Shown here piece by piece: positions 37,198 through 46,591 of a stretch of 59,403 nucleotides of DNA. Under the pieces are notes generated by a model. That model did no database searches, was not told the DNA's origin, and saw nothing but the letters and a program-made list of their open reading frames with translations. Source of the DNA: Pasteurellaceae bacterium 15-036681 (GTDB lineage: Bacteria; Pseudomonadota; Gammaproteobacteria; Enterobacterales; Pasteurellaceae); contig MQVI01000011.1 of NCBI GenBank assembly GCA_002002485.1, forward strand, positions 1 through 59,403, written 5' to 3'. Within the stretch, counting starts at the first letter, position 1. Every line of letters begins with the position of its first letter. The position numbers and the translations under genes were made by a program.

Positions 37198-37932
37198 ATG
37201 CGAATTCCAAGAATTTATCATCCTGAATTATTAGCAGGAAAAACTCACTGTATTTTAAGCGAAGATGCAACCAACCACGTTGGCCGTGTATTACGAATGT
37301 CCGAAGGTGCAGATTTGCTCCTATTTGATGGTTCAAATTATATATTTAATGCTGTGATTAAAACCGTTTCCAAAAAACAGATCGAAGTTGAAATTATCTC
37401 GTCAGAACTTGATGATCGTGAATCGAATTTACCCATTCATCTAGGTCAAGTTATCTCACGTGGCGATCGTATGGAATTCACCATTCAAAAATCAGTTGAA
37501 CTTGGCGTTACAACAATTACTCCCCTTTGGTCTGAACGTTGTGGCGTTAAATTAGATGGCGAGCGTCAAGATAAAAAGATTCAGCAATGGCAAAAAATTG
37601 CGATAGCTGCTTGTGAGCAATGTGGACGCAACATTGTGCCAGAAATCCGCCCGATTATGAAATTGACTGACTGGAGCAAAGAGAAGGATGGAATGTTAAA
37701 ACTTAACCTTCATCCTCGTGCAAAATATACAATTAAGTCATTGCCAAATGTGCCAAAAGAAGGTGTTCGCTTGCTAATTGGTTCAGAAGGTGGACTTTCT
37801 GCGGAAGAAATTGCAATGACTGAAACTGAGGGGTTTACTGAAGTGTTACTTGGCAAACGTATATTACGTACAGAGACTGCATCACTTGCAACTATTACCG
37901 CACTACAAATTTTATATGGAGATCTAAGCTAA
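37198..37932 (+). CDS. rsmE: 16S rRNA m3U1498 methyltransferase RsmE
   Basis: 244-residue SPOUT methyltransferase (E. coli 243) that methylates U1498 of 16S rRNA. The N-terminal PUA-like domain starts [11 protein letters not shown]. The knot region has [14 protein letters not shown] and [13 protein letters not shown], which form the SAM site. Its stop overlaps the yqgE start (TAATG). E. coli has gshB between; here it is missing. Confidence 0.95.
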   Translation: MRIPRIYHPELLAGKTHCILSEDATNHVGRVLRMSEGADLLLFDGSNYIFNAVIKTVSKKQIEVEIISSELDDRESNLPIHLGQVISRGDRMEFTIQKSVELGVTTITPLWSERCGVKLDGERQDKKIQQWQKIAIAACEQCGRNIVPEIRPIMKLTDWSKEKDGMLKLNLHPRAKYTIKSLPNVPKEGVRLLIGSEGGLSAEEIAMTETEGFTEVLLGKRILRTETASLATITALQILYGDLS

Positions 37933-38486
37933 TGCATCTACAGGGACAACTCTTAATTGCAACACCTGAAATTGACGATGAATACTTTGATCGTGCTGTG
38001 ATCTATATTTGTGAGCATAACGATCAGGGGGCCATGGGTTTGATGATCAACTCCCCAACAGATCTCTCTGTGATGGAATTGCTAGCAAAAATGGATTTCT
38101 TAATTGCGAATGAACGTAATTACAGCAAAGATCAGCTTGTATTAAGTGGCGGCCCTGTAGGTCAAGAGCGTGGATTTATTCTACATACACCTGTAAATCA
38201 GCAATTTTTGCATAGCTATGAAACAGGCGATGGTCTAACGCTTACAACATCAGGTGATATTCTTGATACTTTTGGGCGTAAAGAAGCGCCAGAGCATTTT
38301 ATTGTTTGTTTAGGTTGTTGCACTTGGATCGGCGGACAGCTTGAAAGCGAGATAGCTCGCAATTTCTGGATCGTTTCTCCTGCTACGGAACAAATCCTCT
38401 TCAAAACAGGTTATCTCGACCGCTGGGTTGAAGCAAATGAATTACTCGGTATCGACGGTGTTTTAGCACCAGCTGGACACGCATAA
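37932..38486 (+). CDS. yqgE: YqgE/AlgH family protein
   Basis: 184 residues (E. coli YqgE 187). Family markers [27 protein letters not shown] (seen in pieces), [25 protein letters not shown] and [16 protein letters not shown] are present. The function is unresolved; it is almost always next to ruvX/yqgF. Coupled on both sides by one-base stop/start overlaps. Confidence 0.93.
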   Translation: MHLQGQLLIATPEIDDEYFDRAVIYICEHNDQGAMGLMINSPTDLSVMELLAKMDFLIANERNYSKDQLVLSGGPVGQERGFILHTPVNQQFLHSYETGDGLTLTTSGDILDTFGRKEAPEHFIVCLGCCTWIGGQLESEIARNFWIVSPATEQILFKTGYLDRWVEANELLGIDGVLAPAGHA

Positions 38487-38902
38487 TGGCACAGACAATT
38501 TTAGCATTTGACTTTGGTACCTACAGTATTGGTTGTGCTGTTGGACAAAGTATTACAGGTACTGCTCAAGGCTTGCCTTCATTTAAAGCACAAGATGGGA
38601 TCCCAAATTGGGATTTGATTGGCAAAGTAATCAGCGAATGGAAACCTGATTTATTGGTAGTTGGCCTACCGTTAAATATGGATGGTACTGAACAGCCTTT
38701 AACTCAAAGAGCGAAGAAGTTTGCTAATCGTTTAAATGGCCGTTTTAATTTACCTGTTGAACTGCAAGATGAGCGTTTAACAACCGTTGAAGCACGTTCG
38801 GAAATTTTTTCGCGCGGTGGTTATAAAGCATTGAAAAAAGACAAAGTCGATTCGATTTCGGCGTGTTTAATTTTAGAGAGTTGGTTTGAGAATAATAGTT
38901 AA
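38486..38902 (+). CDS. ruvX: RuvX/YqgF, RNase H-fold nuclease for 16S rRNA 5' maturation
   Basis: 138 residues, identical to the E. coli length. The first catalytic Asp is in [15 protein letters not shown] (D9), the middle motif is [26 protein letters not shown], and the last acidic motif is [12 protein letters not shown]. In the family the first motif is usually DFGTKSIG; Lys is Tyr here. Implicated in pre-16S rRNA processing. Last gene of rsmE-yqgE-ruvX; a long inverted repeat follows. Confidence 0.93.
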   Translation: MAQTILAFDFGTYSIGCAVGQSITGTAQGLPSFKAQDGIPNWDLIGKVISEWKPDLLVVGLPLNMDGTEQPLTQRAKKFANRLNGRFNLPVELQDERLTTVEARSEIFSRGGYKALKKDKVDSISACLILESWFENNS

Positions 38903-38914
38903 TTCAATTCTAAC

Positions 38915-38989
38915 GGAGACGCGCAACGTGTCCCTACATTCATCTGTTGAATAACCATCAATCGTAGGGACACGGTGCCCGTGTCCGCC
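38915..38989. repeat. Inverted-repeat element between ruvX and ytfJ
   Basis: CGTGTCCCTAC (38927-38937) is the exact reverse complement of GTAGGGACACG (38964-38974), with a 26-base loop. Extra complementarity lies on both outer sides (GGAGACGCG / GTGCCCGTGTCCGCC). It may terminate both convergent transcripts. Same CCCTAC/GTAGGG ends as other repeats in the window. Confidence 0.7.
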
Positions 38990-38996
38990 ATAAAAA

Positions 38997-39557
38997 TTAT
39001 TGTGCAATCAATTGGTTAACCAATCCCAATACTTGTTGAATTTGCGCAGGTGATAATTTACCTTCCGACACAAACTGTACTTTACCGCTCTTATCTAACA
39101 CTGCGATAAAGCTATCCTTCTCTTTTAATTTCCACGCATTTTTTACACCACTATTTTGGTCTAATACAATTTGTGAATGAGGGTTTTCTAACTTACCTTT
39201 TTCAGTACTACTTTTTACAAATGCACCTGTTGCAACAATCGCGTCATCCGCATTCACAATATTAGTTGTCTGATATTTTGAACGGTCAAGATTCGCAGCT
39301 TTAATTGCATCCATTAATGGCTGATTTTTTTCTTTTGCGTTACTACGGCCTGCGATATGCTGAACAACTCGAACTTTCCCTGCCAGACTCGCTGATTGCC
39401 AATTTTTATAGCTAACCTCTTTTCCTTTAACAACTAATTCCCCATCACTAGCTACTGAAACTGCTGGCAAAGACTGATTTAATTGCACATTATGCGCCAT
39501 TGCTACATTTGCAAAAAAAGTGCTTGAAATACCCACTAATAATAAAAACTTTTTCAT
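38997..39557 (-). CDS. ytfJ: YtfJ-family periplasmic protein
   Basis: 186 residues from the ATG at 39557, which has GAGGAAAAA upstream. The open frame continues 23 codons further without a ribosome site, so the inner start is chosen; it gives a clean Sec signal peptide ending VAMA. The rest is a thioredoxin-like fold without a CxxC (GKVRVVQHIAGRSNAKE, FIAVLDKSGKVQFVSEGKLS). Function unknown. Divergent from yajC. Confidence 0.9.
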   Translation of the reverse strand: MKKFLLLVGISSTFFANVAMAHNVQLNQSLPAVSVASDGELVVKGKEVSYKNWQSASLAGKVRVVQHIAGRSNAKEKNQPLMDAIKAANLDRSKYQTTNIVNADDAIVATGAFVKSSTEKGKLENPHSQIVLDQNSGVKNAWKLKEKDSFIAVLDKSGKVQFVSEGKLSPAQIQQVLGLVNQLIAQ

Positions 39558-39783
39558 TTTTTCCTCTTTTACTATTGAAATTTCTCCCCTGTGGAGCAAT
39601 ATCTGAAATTCTACACTGAAAGCCAAATAAAAGAGAGCGGATCTCTAGATATTTCTCTCGTTAAATGGCTGAATTTATGCTATTTTAGTGCGTATTTTTC
39701 TATTATGAGTCTCTTTATATAAAAGAAATCTTTCGTAGAAAAATCTCGTCTGTTATAAACAATTTAGATTAAAGGAGCTTTAT

Positions 39784-40077
39784 ATGCAACAAGGCGGCGG
39801 AATGGAAATGATCTTTATTCTGGTTATTTTTGGTCTTATCTTCTACTTCATGATCTATCGCCCACAAGCGAAACGTCAAAAACAACAACGTGATTTACTA
39901 TCAAGCCTTGAAAAAGGTAATGAAGTACTTACAAGCGGTGGCTTAATCGGTAAAATTACCAAAGTAACTGCAGATAACGATAATATCGTTATTGCACTAA
40001 ACGATACTACTGAAGTAACAATCAAACGTGATTTCGTGGTTGCAGTGTTACCGAAAGGTTCATTGAAATCTCTTTAA
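39784..40077 (+). CDS. yajC: Sec translocon accessory protein YajC
   Basis: 97 residues with one N-terminal transmembrane helix (about 7-25) followed by the charged RPQAKRQKQQ stretch and a small cytoplasmic domain. Forms a complex with SecD and SecF, whose genes follow. AAAGGAGC precedes the ATG. tgt and queA, the usual upstream genes, are not present here. Confidence 0.95.
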   Translation: MQQGGGMEMIFILVIFGLIFYFMIYRPQAKRQKQQRDLLSSLEKGNEVLTSGGLIGKITKVTADNDNIVIALNDTTEVTIKRDFVVAVLPKGSLKSL

Positions 40078-40105
40078 TTCTTTCCTTTGAGAAAGGGGAC
40101 TTATT

Positions 40106-41950
40106 GTGTTAAACCGTTTCCCTCTTTGGAAGAACCTAATGGTGATCCTCGTGGTCGCCATTGGTGTTTTATACGCTCTTCCAAATATTTATGGTGAAGA
40201 CCCATCTGTACAAGTTTCTGGTACACGTGGGCAACAAGCGTCAGCAGAAACGCTTACCCAAGTTCAATCTGCTCTTCAATCGTTAAATATTCAACCAAAA
40301 GCAATGAACCTTGAAAATGGTTCAATCTTAGTACGTCTGAATAAAGATGACGAACAACTTCCTGCTAAAGAGAAAATTGCTGAAGTGTTAGGCAATAGCT
40401 ACTCTGTAGCACTTAACCTTGCGCCCGCTACACCAGAATGGTTAACCTCTATCGGCGGTGAGCCGATGAAACGAGGACTAGACTTACGTGGTGGTGTTCG
40501 TTTCCTAATGGAGGTGGATATGAACACCGCAATGGCTAAACGTCAAGACCAGCTGCAAGACACCTTACGCAATGAATTTCGTCGCGAAAAATTCCAATAT
40601 AAAGCGGTTAAAAAAGCAGATAATTTTGCTATTGAAGTCGAATTCAATGATGCTGAAACTGCTGAAAAAGCAGAACGTTTTATTCGCCGAACTCATTCAA
40701 ATTTAGAAACTAAATTTACTAATACAACAACGGTAACTTTAGGTTTATCAGCACAAGGTTTATCAGAATCTCGCGATACAGCCATCGAACAAAACTTATC
40801 AATTCTGCGTAAGCGTGTTGAGGAACTAGGCGTATCAGAACCAACAATTCAACGTCAAGGCGTAGATCGCATTGTAGTCGAATTACCAGGCGTGCAAGAT
40901 ACTGCTCGCGCAAAAGAAATTTTAGGAGCAACAGCAACACTTGAGTTCCGTTTAGTGAATACAACAGCAAATGTCGAATCTGCAACTAGAGGTATTGTAC
41001 CAGCCGATTCTGAGATCAAGTATAGCCGCGATGGCGCTCCAACTGTTTTATTCCGTAAAGCCGTATTAGGCGGTGAGCATATCGTCAATGCAAACTCCGG
41101 CAAAGATGAGCGCGGTCTACCCCAAGTAAGCATCAACTTAGATGCTGAAGGCGGTGACTTAATGTCTAATGCAACTAAAAGTGCTGTTGGTAAACCTATG
41201 GCGACTCTTTATAGCGAATTTAAAGATTCAGGACGTAAAGATGCAAATGGTAAAGTCATTCTTGAAAAACATGAAGAAGTGATCAACGTCGCAACAATCA
41301 ATTCACGTTTAGGTAGCCAATTCCAAATCACTGGCATTAATAGCCCAGCCGAAGCGCAAAACTTGGCAGTATTACTACGTTCTGGTGCATTAATTGCGCC
41401 AATTGTAATCGTAGAAGAACGTACTATCGGTGCATCTTTAGGTGCAGATAACGTTGCTCAAGGGATGGAAGCGGGTTTATTAGGCTTAGGCTTAACCATC
41501 TTGTTCTGTATTGCTTACTACCGTGTATTTGGCTTATTTGCAACAGCTGCACTATTAGCAAACTTAGTTCTGACCGTTGGTTTAATGTCATTAATCGGTG
41601 CAACCTTAACAATGCCTGGTATTGCCGGTATTGTTCTTGCCGTAGGTATGTCAGTGGATGCTAATGTACTGATTTATGAGCGCATTAAAGAAGAAATTCG
41701 TAATGGTCGCTCAATTCAGCAAGCAATTCACGAAGGTTACAATGGAGCGTTCTCAAGTATTTTTGACTCGAACTTAACCACTGTATTAACCTCTTTAATT
41801 CTCTATGCTGTAGGTACAGGTCCAGTTAAAGGCTTTGCTGTTACGCTTGCATTAGGGGTAATTATTTCAATGTTTACCGCAATCACAGGTACTCGTATGT
41901 TAGTAAACTGGGTATATGGCGGCAAACGCGTGAAGAAACTTTGGATTTAA
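40106..41950 (+). CDS. secD: Protein translocase subunit SecD
   Basis: 614-residue RND-type membrane protein (E. coli 615). GTG start preceded by AAAGGGGA. One N-terminal helix, a large periplasmic P1 domain (D-L-R-G-G in LDLRGGVRFLMEVD), then five helices in the C-terminal part including GIAGIVLAVGMSVDANVLIYERIKEE, which holds the proton-path aspartate. Works with SecF and proton-motive force to pull exported proteins out on the periplasmic side. Confidence 0.96.
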   Translation: MLNRFPLWKNLMVILVVAIGVLYALPNIYGEDPSVQVSGTRGQQASAETLTQVQSALQSLNIQPKAMNLENGSILVRLNKDDEQLPAKEKIAEVLGNSYSVALNLAPATPEWLTSIGGEPMKRGLDLRGGVRFLMEVDMNTAMAKRQDQLQDTLRNEFRREKFQYKAVKKADNFAIEVEFNDAETAEKAERFIRRTHSNLETKFTNTTTVTLGLSAQGLSESRDTAIEQNLSILRKRVEELGVSEPTIQRQGVDRIVVELPGVQDTARAKEILGATATLEFRLVNTTANVESATRGIVPADSEIKYSRDGAPTVLFRKAVLGGEHIVNANSGKDERGLPQVSINLDAEGGDLMSNATKSAVGKPMATLYSEFKDSGRKDANGKVILEKHEEVINVATINSRLGSQFQITGINSPAEAQNLAVLLRSGALIAPIVIVEERTIGASLGADNVAQGMEAGLLGLGLTILFCIAYYRVFGLFATAALLANLVLTVGLMSLIGATLTMPGIAGIVLAVGMSVDANVLIYERIKEEIRNGRSIQQAIHEGYNGAFSSIFDSNLTTVLTSLILYAVGTGPVKGFAVTLALGVIISMFTAITGTRMLVNWVYGGKRVKKLWI

Positions 41951-41960
41951 GGGGAATACA

Positions 41961-42929
41961 ATGAGTGTTCAGACAACAAAAGATACCGCAGAAATTAAAC
42001 TGCCTTATCGCCTAGTTCCCTTTATGCGTTACCGTTATGTCGCATTTGCATTTTCAATTTTATTGACGGCATTCTGTGTTTTTACGGTTGTAACCAAAGG
42101 ATTCAACTGGGGTCTAGATTTTACAGGTGGTACCGTAATTGAAACCCATTTCTCGCAAGCCGCGGACTTAAGCAAAGTTCGTCAATTACTTGAAGCAAAT
42201 GGTTTTGGTAGCGCATTAGTACAAAATGCGGGTTCATTATCAGATCTGATGATTCGTTTACCTGCTTCTGCAGGCGATATGAATGTAGGTACAACTGTAA
42301 TGAGCTTAATTCACAATGAATTAGATGCAAATGCTGTAATCAAAAGCATTGAGTTTGTAGGACCAAACGTAGGTGAAGAATTAACTCAAGGTGCGATTTA
42401 CGCTACCCTTGCTACCCTAGGTATGATCTTACTTTACGTAGGTGTTCGTTTTGAATGGCGTTTAGCAGTAGGCGGTGTATTAGCACTATTCCACGATGTA
42501 ATGGTAACTATTGGAGTATTCTCATTCTTACAAATTGAATTAGATTTAACCTTTGTGGCTGCGATTTTATCAGTGGTAGGTTACTCACTTAACGATAGTA
42601 TCGTAGTATTTGACCGTGTTCGTGAAAACTTCCCGAAAATTCGTCGTGCTTCTTCAGCAGAAGTTATTGATATTTCATTAAGTCAAACTTTAGCTCGTAC
42701 TTTAATGACCTCTGTTACAACCCTATTTGTGGTGGCCGCATTGTACTGGTTAGGTGGCCCAACACTGCATAGCTTCTCATTAGCATTGTTAATTGGTATT
42801 GGCTTTGGTACTTATTCTTCAATCTACGTTGCAATTGGAGCAGCTCTACAACTCGGTTTGAAACGTGAACATATGATTCAGCCTGTAGTTGAAAAAGAAG
42901 GTGCAGACCAAGATGCAATTAGCTATTAA
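41961..42929 (+). CDS. secF: Protein translocase subunit SecF
   Basis: 322 residues (E. coli 323), six transmembrane helices with one small periplasmic domain after the first. Marker motifs are GLDFTGGTVIE, FVGPNVGEEL and VVGYSLNDSIVVFDRVRENF. Ten bases after secD with AAGGGGAA as ribosome site. Partner of SecD. Two hairpins follow, the second a clear terminator. Confidence 0.96.
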   Translation: MSVQTTKDTAEIKLPYRLVPFMRYRYVAFAFSILLTAFCVFTVVTKGFNWGLDFTGGTVIETHFSQAADLSKVRQLLEANGFGSALVQNAGSLSDLMIRLPASAGDMNVGTTVMSLIHNELDANAVIKSIEFVGPNVGEELTQGAIYATLATLGMILLYVGVRFEWRLAVGGVLALFHDVMVTIGVFSFLQIELDLTFVAAILSVVGYSLNDSIVVFDRVRENFPKIRRASSAEVIDISLSQTLARTLMTSVTTLFVVAALYWLGGPTLHSFSLALLIGIGFGTYSSIYVAIGAALQLGLKREHMIQPVVEKEGADQDAISY

Positions 42930-42940
42930 TTGTTGTAAAC

Positions 42941-42983
42941 AAGTGGGCTGATTAAGTAAATATTTTACAAAATCAGCCCGCTT
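42941..42983 (+). other. Stem-loop after secF
   Basis: AAGTGGGCTGATT (42941-42953) pairs with AATCAGCCCGCTT (42971-42983) except for one G-U. No T-run follows, so it may protect the mRNA end rather than terminate. Confidence 0.6.
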
Positions 42984-42994
42984 GAAGAAGTAAG

Positions 42995-43032
42995 AAAAAT
43001 CGGCATAGCTTTTATAAGTTATGCCGATTTTT
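42995..43032. terminator. Bidirectional terminator between secF and a small membrane gene
   Basis: AAAAATCGGCATA (42995-43007) and TATGCCGATTTTT (43020-43032) form a 13-bp stem flanked by A-run and T-run. It serves secDF on the plus strand and the 43034-43261 gene on the minus strand. Confidence 0.85.
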
Positions 43033-43033
43033 A

Positions 43034-43261
43034 TTATGCTGTCGCTTTAATGTTAAGACTTTTCCAAATGTAGTAGCCATTAACGCACACCACAAAAATA
43101 TTTAATCCAGTTACCGGAAACGACCCAATTAATAAACCATAAATAACAAAGCAAGCAGCACCTATCGCATTTACGATACGTAGCTTAACAACATCTTTTA
43201 ACAAAAATGAACCAGCTACTAAGATCATTGCGATATAGCCTAAAATTTCAACCATATCCAT
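43034..43261 (-). CDS. Small inner-membrane protein (YgjV/CBU_0592-like)
   Basis: 75 residues with three predicted transmembrane helices (VEILGYIAMILVAGSFLL, IVNAIGAACFVIYGLLI and LNIFVVCVNGYYIW). The layout matches small YgjV/CBU_0592-like membrane proteins; the Pro-Gln motif of SemiSWEET sugar transporters is absent. Function unknown. Convergent with secF through a shared terminator and divergent from the ABC permease gene. Confidence 0.6.
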   Translation of the reverse strand: MDMVEILGYIAMILVAGSFLLKDVVKLRIVNAIGAACFVIYGLLIGSFPVTGLNIFVVCVNGYYIWKSLNIKATA

Positions 43262-43414
43262 TTATTTATCCTCATAGTAAAAATTGATAGCCTGTATTTT
43301 ACTCTTTCTTTTTTTATTTGTCGGCAACCCATTGAAACGCAAAGGATTGCGTAAAAATAATTTACAAAACAGCTGATTTCTTTGACAAAATAGCGTAGAA
43401 TTCACATTTATTTT

Positions 43415-43432
43415 GTACTAGTAAAGTAGTAT
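43415..43432 (+). promoter_or_regulatory. TrpR-like operator before the ABC permease gene
   Basis: GTACTAGTAAAGTAGTAT matches the E. coli trp operator core GAACTAGTTAACTAGTAC at 14 of 18 positions, keeping ACTAGT and TAGTA halves. It ends five bases before the ATG, so bound TrpR would block transcription start or elongation. A TTGACA at 43383-43388 is a candidate -35 upstream. Confidence 0.6.
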
Positions 43433-43437
43433 TTTGG

Positions 43438-44373
43438 ATGGATTCATTACTCTTATTTTTAAGTGAATATCTCACTAACATTACTTGGATTGGAGCCTTA
43501 GAGCTCGGACTAATTTATGCTCTTGTTGCTCTAGGTGTATTAATTTCCTATAAAATCCTTGATTTCCCAGATTTAACTGCAGATGGAAGCTTTCCTCTTG
43601 GCGGTGGGGTTTGTGTACTCTGTATTTTAAATAATATTGATCCTTGGCTCGCTACTCTTCTAGGTATGCTTGCTGGCTCTATCGCTGGTATTATTACAGC
43701 AAGTTTACATATTGGTTTTAAAATTGAAAAACTACTTGCCAGTATCTTAATGATGATTGCTCTCTACTCAATCAATCTACGGATTATGGGCAAACCAAAT
43801 GTCTCATTACTTGGAGATCCAACCGTCTACGATTCAATTCAAGCAAATGATGATTTACAACTGGCAATTGTACGCTTACTTATCGCTATTTTTGTAGTTA
43901 TCATTGCGAAGCTACTGTTTGATCTGTTCTTTGCAACTCAAACAGGCTTAGCTGTTAGGGCAACAGGAACCAACCCTCGTATGGCAAAAGCACAAGGAAT
44001 TGCAATTAATAAAATGACTCTACTTGGAATGGCAATTTCAAATGGTCTAATTGCTTTAGCCGGCTCTCTCTACGTGCAAAGCAATGGCGGTTTTGATATT
44101 TCTATCGGAGTCGGTACTATTGTAATTGGCTTAGCTGCCGTGATCATCGGTGAAGCCATATTCTCAGCTAAACGCATTATTTGGCTCACTTTTGCCGTGA
44201 TTTTAGGCTCTGTACTCTATCGTTTCTTTATTGCACTTGCACTTAATAATGAAACACTAAATAGTATCGGTTTTGGTCCACAAGATCTCAATCTAATTAC
44301 TGCATTACTTGTTGTTGCAGTGCTTGTTGTCCCTCGCTTTAAACACAAATTCTCAGCTAAAAGAGGCCAATAA
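43438..44373 (+). CDS. ABC transporter permease, TrpX-type (tryptophan/tyrosine) family
   Basis: 311-residue inner-membrane permease with about eight or nine helices, of the family paired with TrpX/BMP-like binding proteins. GLIYALVALGVLISYKILDFPDLTADGSFPLGG is characteristic in segments, as is AVRATGTNPRMAKAQGI. Start ATG at 43438 has a weak ribosome site. A TrpR-like operator lies directly upstream, supporting tryptophan as substrate. No binding-protein gene is adjacent, although this family usually has one. Its stop overlaps the ATPase start. Confidence 0.85.
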   Translation: MDSLLLFLSEYLTNITWIGALELGLIYALVALGVLISYKILDFPDLTADGSFPLGGGVCVLCILNNIDPWLATLLGMLAGSIAGIITASLHIGFKIEKLLASILMMIALYSINLRIMGKPNVSLLGDPTVYDSIQANDDLQLAIVRLLIAIFVVIIAKLLFDLFFATQTGLAVRATGTNPRMAKAQGIAINKMTLLGMAISNGLIALAGSLYVQSNGGFDISIGVGTIVIGLAAVIIGEAIFSAKRIIWLTFAVILGSVLYRFFIALALNNETLNSIGFGPQDLNLITALLVVAVLVVPRFKHKFSAKRGQ

Positions 44374-45170
44374 TGATTGAATTAAATAACTTATTTATCA
44401 CTTTTAACCGTGGTACTGCAATTGAGAATCCTGTTCTACGAGGCTTATCTTTAAATGTAGCTGAAGGTGAATTTGTTTCTGTCATCGGTAGTAATGGTGC
44501 AGGTAAATCTACCTTACTAAATGCGATTAGCGGTGATGTCATAGTGGATAGTGGTGAAATTGTTATCTCTGAGCAAAATGTAAGTAAAACAACAAGCTGG
44601 CAACGTGCTAACTTAGTAGCGCGTGTATTCCAAGATCCGATGGCTGGAACTTGTGAAAGCTTAACAATTGAAGAAAATATGGCACTTGCTTATTATCGAG
44701 GACGTAAGCGTGGCTTGGGCTTTGCACTTAATCACAAATTACGTGATTTATTCAAAGATAAACTTTCGCTATTAGGTTTGGGTCTTGAGAATCGTTTAAC
44801 CGATCAAATGGGACGTCTATCGGGTGGACAACGCCAAGCAGTCAGTCTATTAATGGCTTCCTTGCAACCCTCAAGTATTCTATTACTTGATGAGCATACA
44901 GCCGCACTGGACCCAAAAACAACTGCATTCGTGCTAGAACTCACCAATAAAATTGTGCGTGAGCAAAAACTCACAACACTAATGGTGACCCATTCAATGC
45001 GCCAAGCGTTAGATTTTGGAGATAGAACAGTAATGTTGCATCAAGGGCAAGTTGCTTTTGATGTTTCAGGAGAAGAGCGTAAAAATATGGATGTGCCAGA
45101 TCTATTACGTCTATTTGAACAGAACCGACACGAACAGTTGAGCGATGATGGACTATTATTAGGTAATTAA
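44373..45170 (+). CDS. ABC transporter ATPase partner of the TrpX-type permease
   Basis: 265 residues. Walker A SNGAGKST (near residue 40), signature LSGGQRQAVSLLMA, Walker B ILLLDEHTAALD (Glu present) and switch His in VTHSMRQAL. The LDEHTAALDP wording is typical of the ATPases in the TrpX-type group. One-base stop/start overlap with the permease gene. A hairpin follows the stop. Confidence 0.88.
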   Translation: MIELNNLFITFNRGTAIENPVLRGLSLNVAEGEFVSVIGSNGAGKSTLLNAISGDVIVDSGEIVISEQNVSKTTSWQRANLVARVFQDPMAGTCESLTIEENMALAYYRGRKRGLGFALNHKLRDLFKDKLSLLGLGLENRLTDQMGRLSGGQRQAVSLLMASLQPSSILLLDEHTAALDPKTTAFVLELTNKIVREQKLTTLMVTHSMRQALDFGDRTVMLHQGQVAFDVSGEERKNMDVPDLLRLFEQNRHEQLSDDGLLLGN

Positions 45171-45178
45171 TATCATTT

Positions 45179-45198
45179 GGGCGAATAGCTATTCGCCC
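45179..45198. terminator. Convergent terminator hairpin
   Basis: GGGCGAATAGCTATTCGCCC is a perfect palindrome between the ABC ATPase (plus) and a lipoprotein gene (minus). The following CATTATTCTTTA gives a modest T-rich tail on the plus side. Confidence 0.65.
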
Positions 45199-45210
45199 CA
45201 TTATTCTTTA

Positions 45211-45531
45211 TTACCAACCGCCAAGACCTACACCAATTCCGCTATGATGGCGACCATATCTACCCCACCCATAACCATAATGAACTGAAGGATAAACTCG
45301 TGGACGGCTGTAAACCTGTACAACTTTTGGCTTATTATCACTTTGGTTTAATTGCCACTCACCTTCTTTCTGAGCTTTCTGCTGTGCGTTTGCTTTATTT
45401 GAAACGCTACTTGCGACACGTTGCTGATACTCTTGTACCGCTTGCATATCCATTGGCGCTGTGCTTTGCTGTACAGAACTAGAACAAGCTGCTAATGCAA
45501 CTGGCACTGCACATAATACGACTTTTTTCAT
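45211..45531 (-). CDS. Small lipoprotein with Tyr/Gly/His-rich tail
   Basis: 106 residues with a lipoprotein signal (lipobox LAAC, Cys at 16), a Gln-rich helical middle (residues ~27-65) and a C-terminal part rich in Tyr, Gly, Arg and His (YGYGWGRYGRHHSGIGVG). I do not recognise the family. The tail is low-complexity and could bind metal or peptidoglycan, but nothing shows which. GAAAGTC precedes the ATG. Confidence 0.7.
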   Translation of the reverse strand: MKKVVLCAVPVALAACSSSVQQSTAPMDMQAVQEYQQRVASSVSNKANAQQKAQKEGEWQLNQSDNKPKVVQVYSRPRVYPSVHYGYGWGRYGRHHSGIGVGLGGW

Positions 45532-45663
45532 AGATGACTTTCCTATCTTATTTGCAAAAAATTGTGGGAATTAGACCGCTTGTTTGAGGAAATTATCCCA
45601 GGATAGTAAATAATATTTATGTTTACATGCCATGCACGCACATGAACCTTGTTTTCTAGATAC

Positions 45664-45686
45664 AAAAAAGGCACCTTTCGGTGCCT
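45664..45686 (-). terminator. rplT terminator
   Basis: AGGCACC-TTTC-GGTGCCT at 45669-45686. On the minus strand the stem is followed by TTTTTTG. It ends the infC-rpmI-rplT operon. Confidence 0.9.
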
Positions 45687-45707
45687 AATTTATCTATTCT
45701 TTAAAAA

Positions 45708-46085
<378 letters not shown>

Positions 46086-46155
46086 TTAGATGCGGATCGC
46101 ACCTAATCATTAAAAACTAAAAATCTACTAATCGTACGTTGTACTTAATTTACGC

Positions 46156-46353
46156 TTATGCGTATGGTAAGCACGCTACTACTAAAACTTGGTCTGCTTT
46201 CGCTACCATTGATTTGTGACGTAAGTGACGTTTACGCTTAGTTGTTTTCTTAGTCAAAATGTGACGTAAGTGAGATTGTTTACGTTTGAAACCACCTGAA
46301 GCTGTTTTCTTGAAACGCTTAGCAGCACCACGTACTGTTTTAATTTTAGGCAT
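46156..46353 (-). CDS. rpmI: 50S ribosomal protein L35
   Basis: 65 residues starting [17 protein letters not shown], identical in length to E. coli L35. An ATG 13 codons upstream in the same frame is not used by the family, and GGAGTT lies just before the chosen ATG. Very basic. Second gene of the operon, with a strong hairpin between it and infC. Confidence 0.97.
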
Positions 46354-46530
46354 TGTTTTATAAACTCCGCATTGTTTTTTGTTAATACACAATAATTGGG
46401 CGAATAATCTAATTGCTTAAACTATTACTTGGAGAGCACCAATTATTTCTCAAAGTGATGTAAACACCACATAAAAAACGAATCAGGCTGCTGAGTGTGC
46501 CTAATTGACGTTTAGTTTTTCTATACAGAA

Positions 46531-46562
46531 AAACGGGCGGATTTTAAAAGATCTGCCCGTTT
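46531..46562 (-). promoter_or_regulatory. Hairpin between infC and rpmI (attenuator-like)
   Basis: AAACGGGCGGAT (46531-46542) pairs with ATCTGCCCGTTT (46551-46562) apart from one G-U, and on the minus strand is followed by TTTCTATAC. It has the shape of an intrinsic terminator, or of part of the L20-controlled leader of rpmI-rplT. Confidence 0.6.
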
Positions 46563-46591
46563 TATGCAAGAATTAAATGGCAAGAAATAAA

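Noticed and set aside
43344-43366. TyrR-like box (GTAAAAATAATTTAC) upstream of the TrpX-type permease
   Set aside because: The spacing between half sites is one base short of TGTAAA-N6-TTTACA; the TrpR-like site close to the start is a better match.
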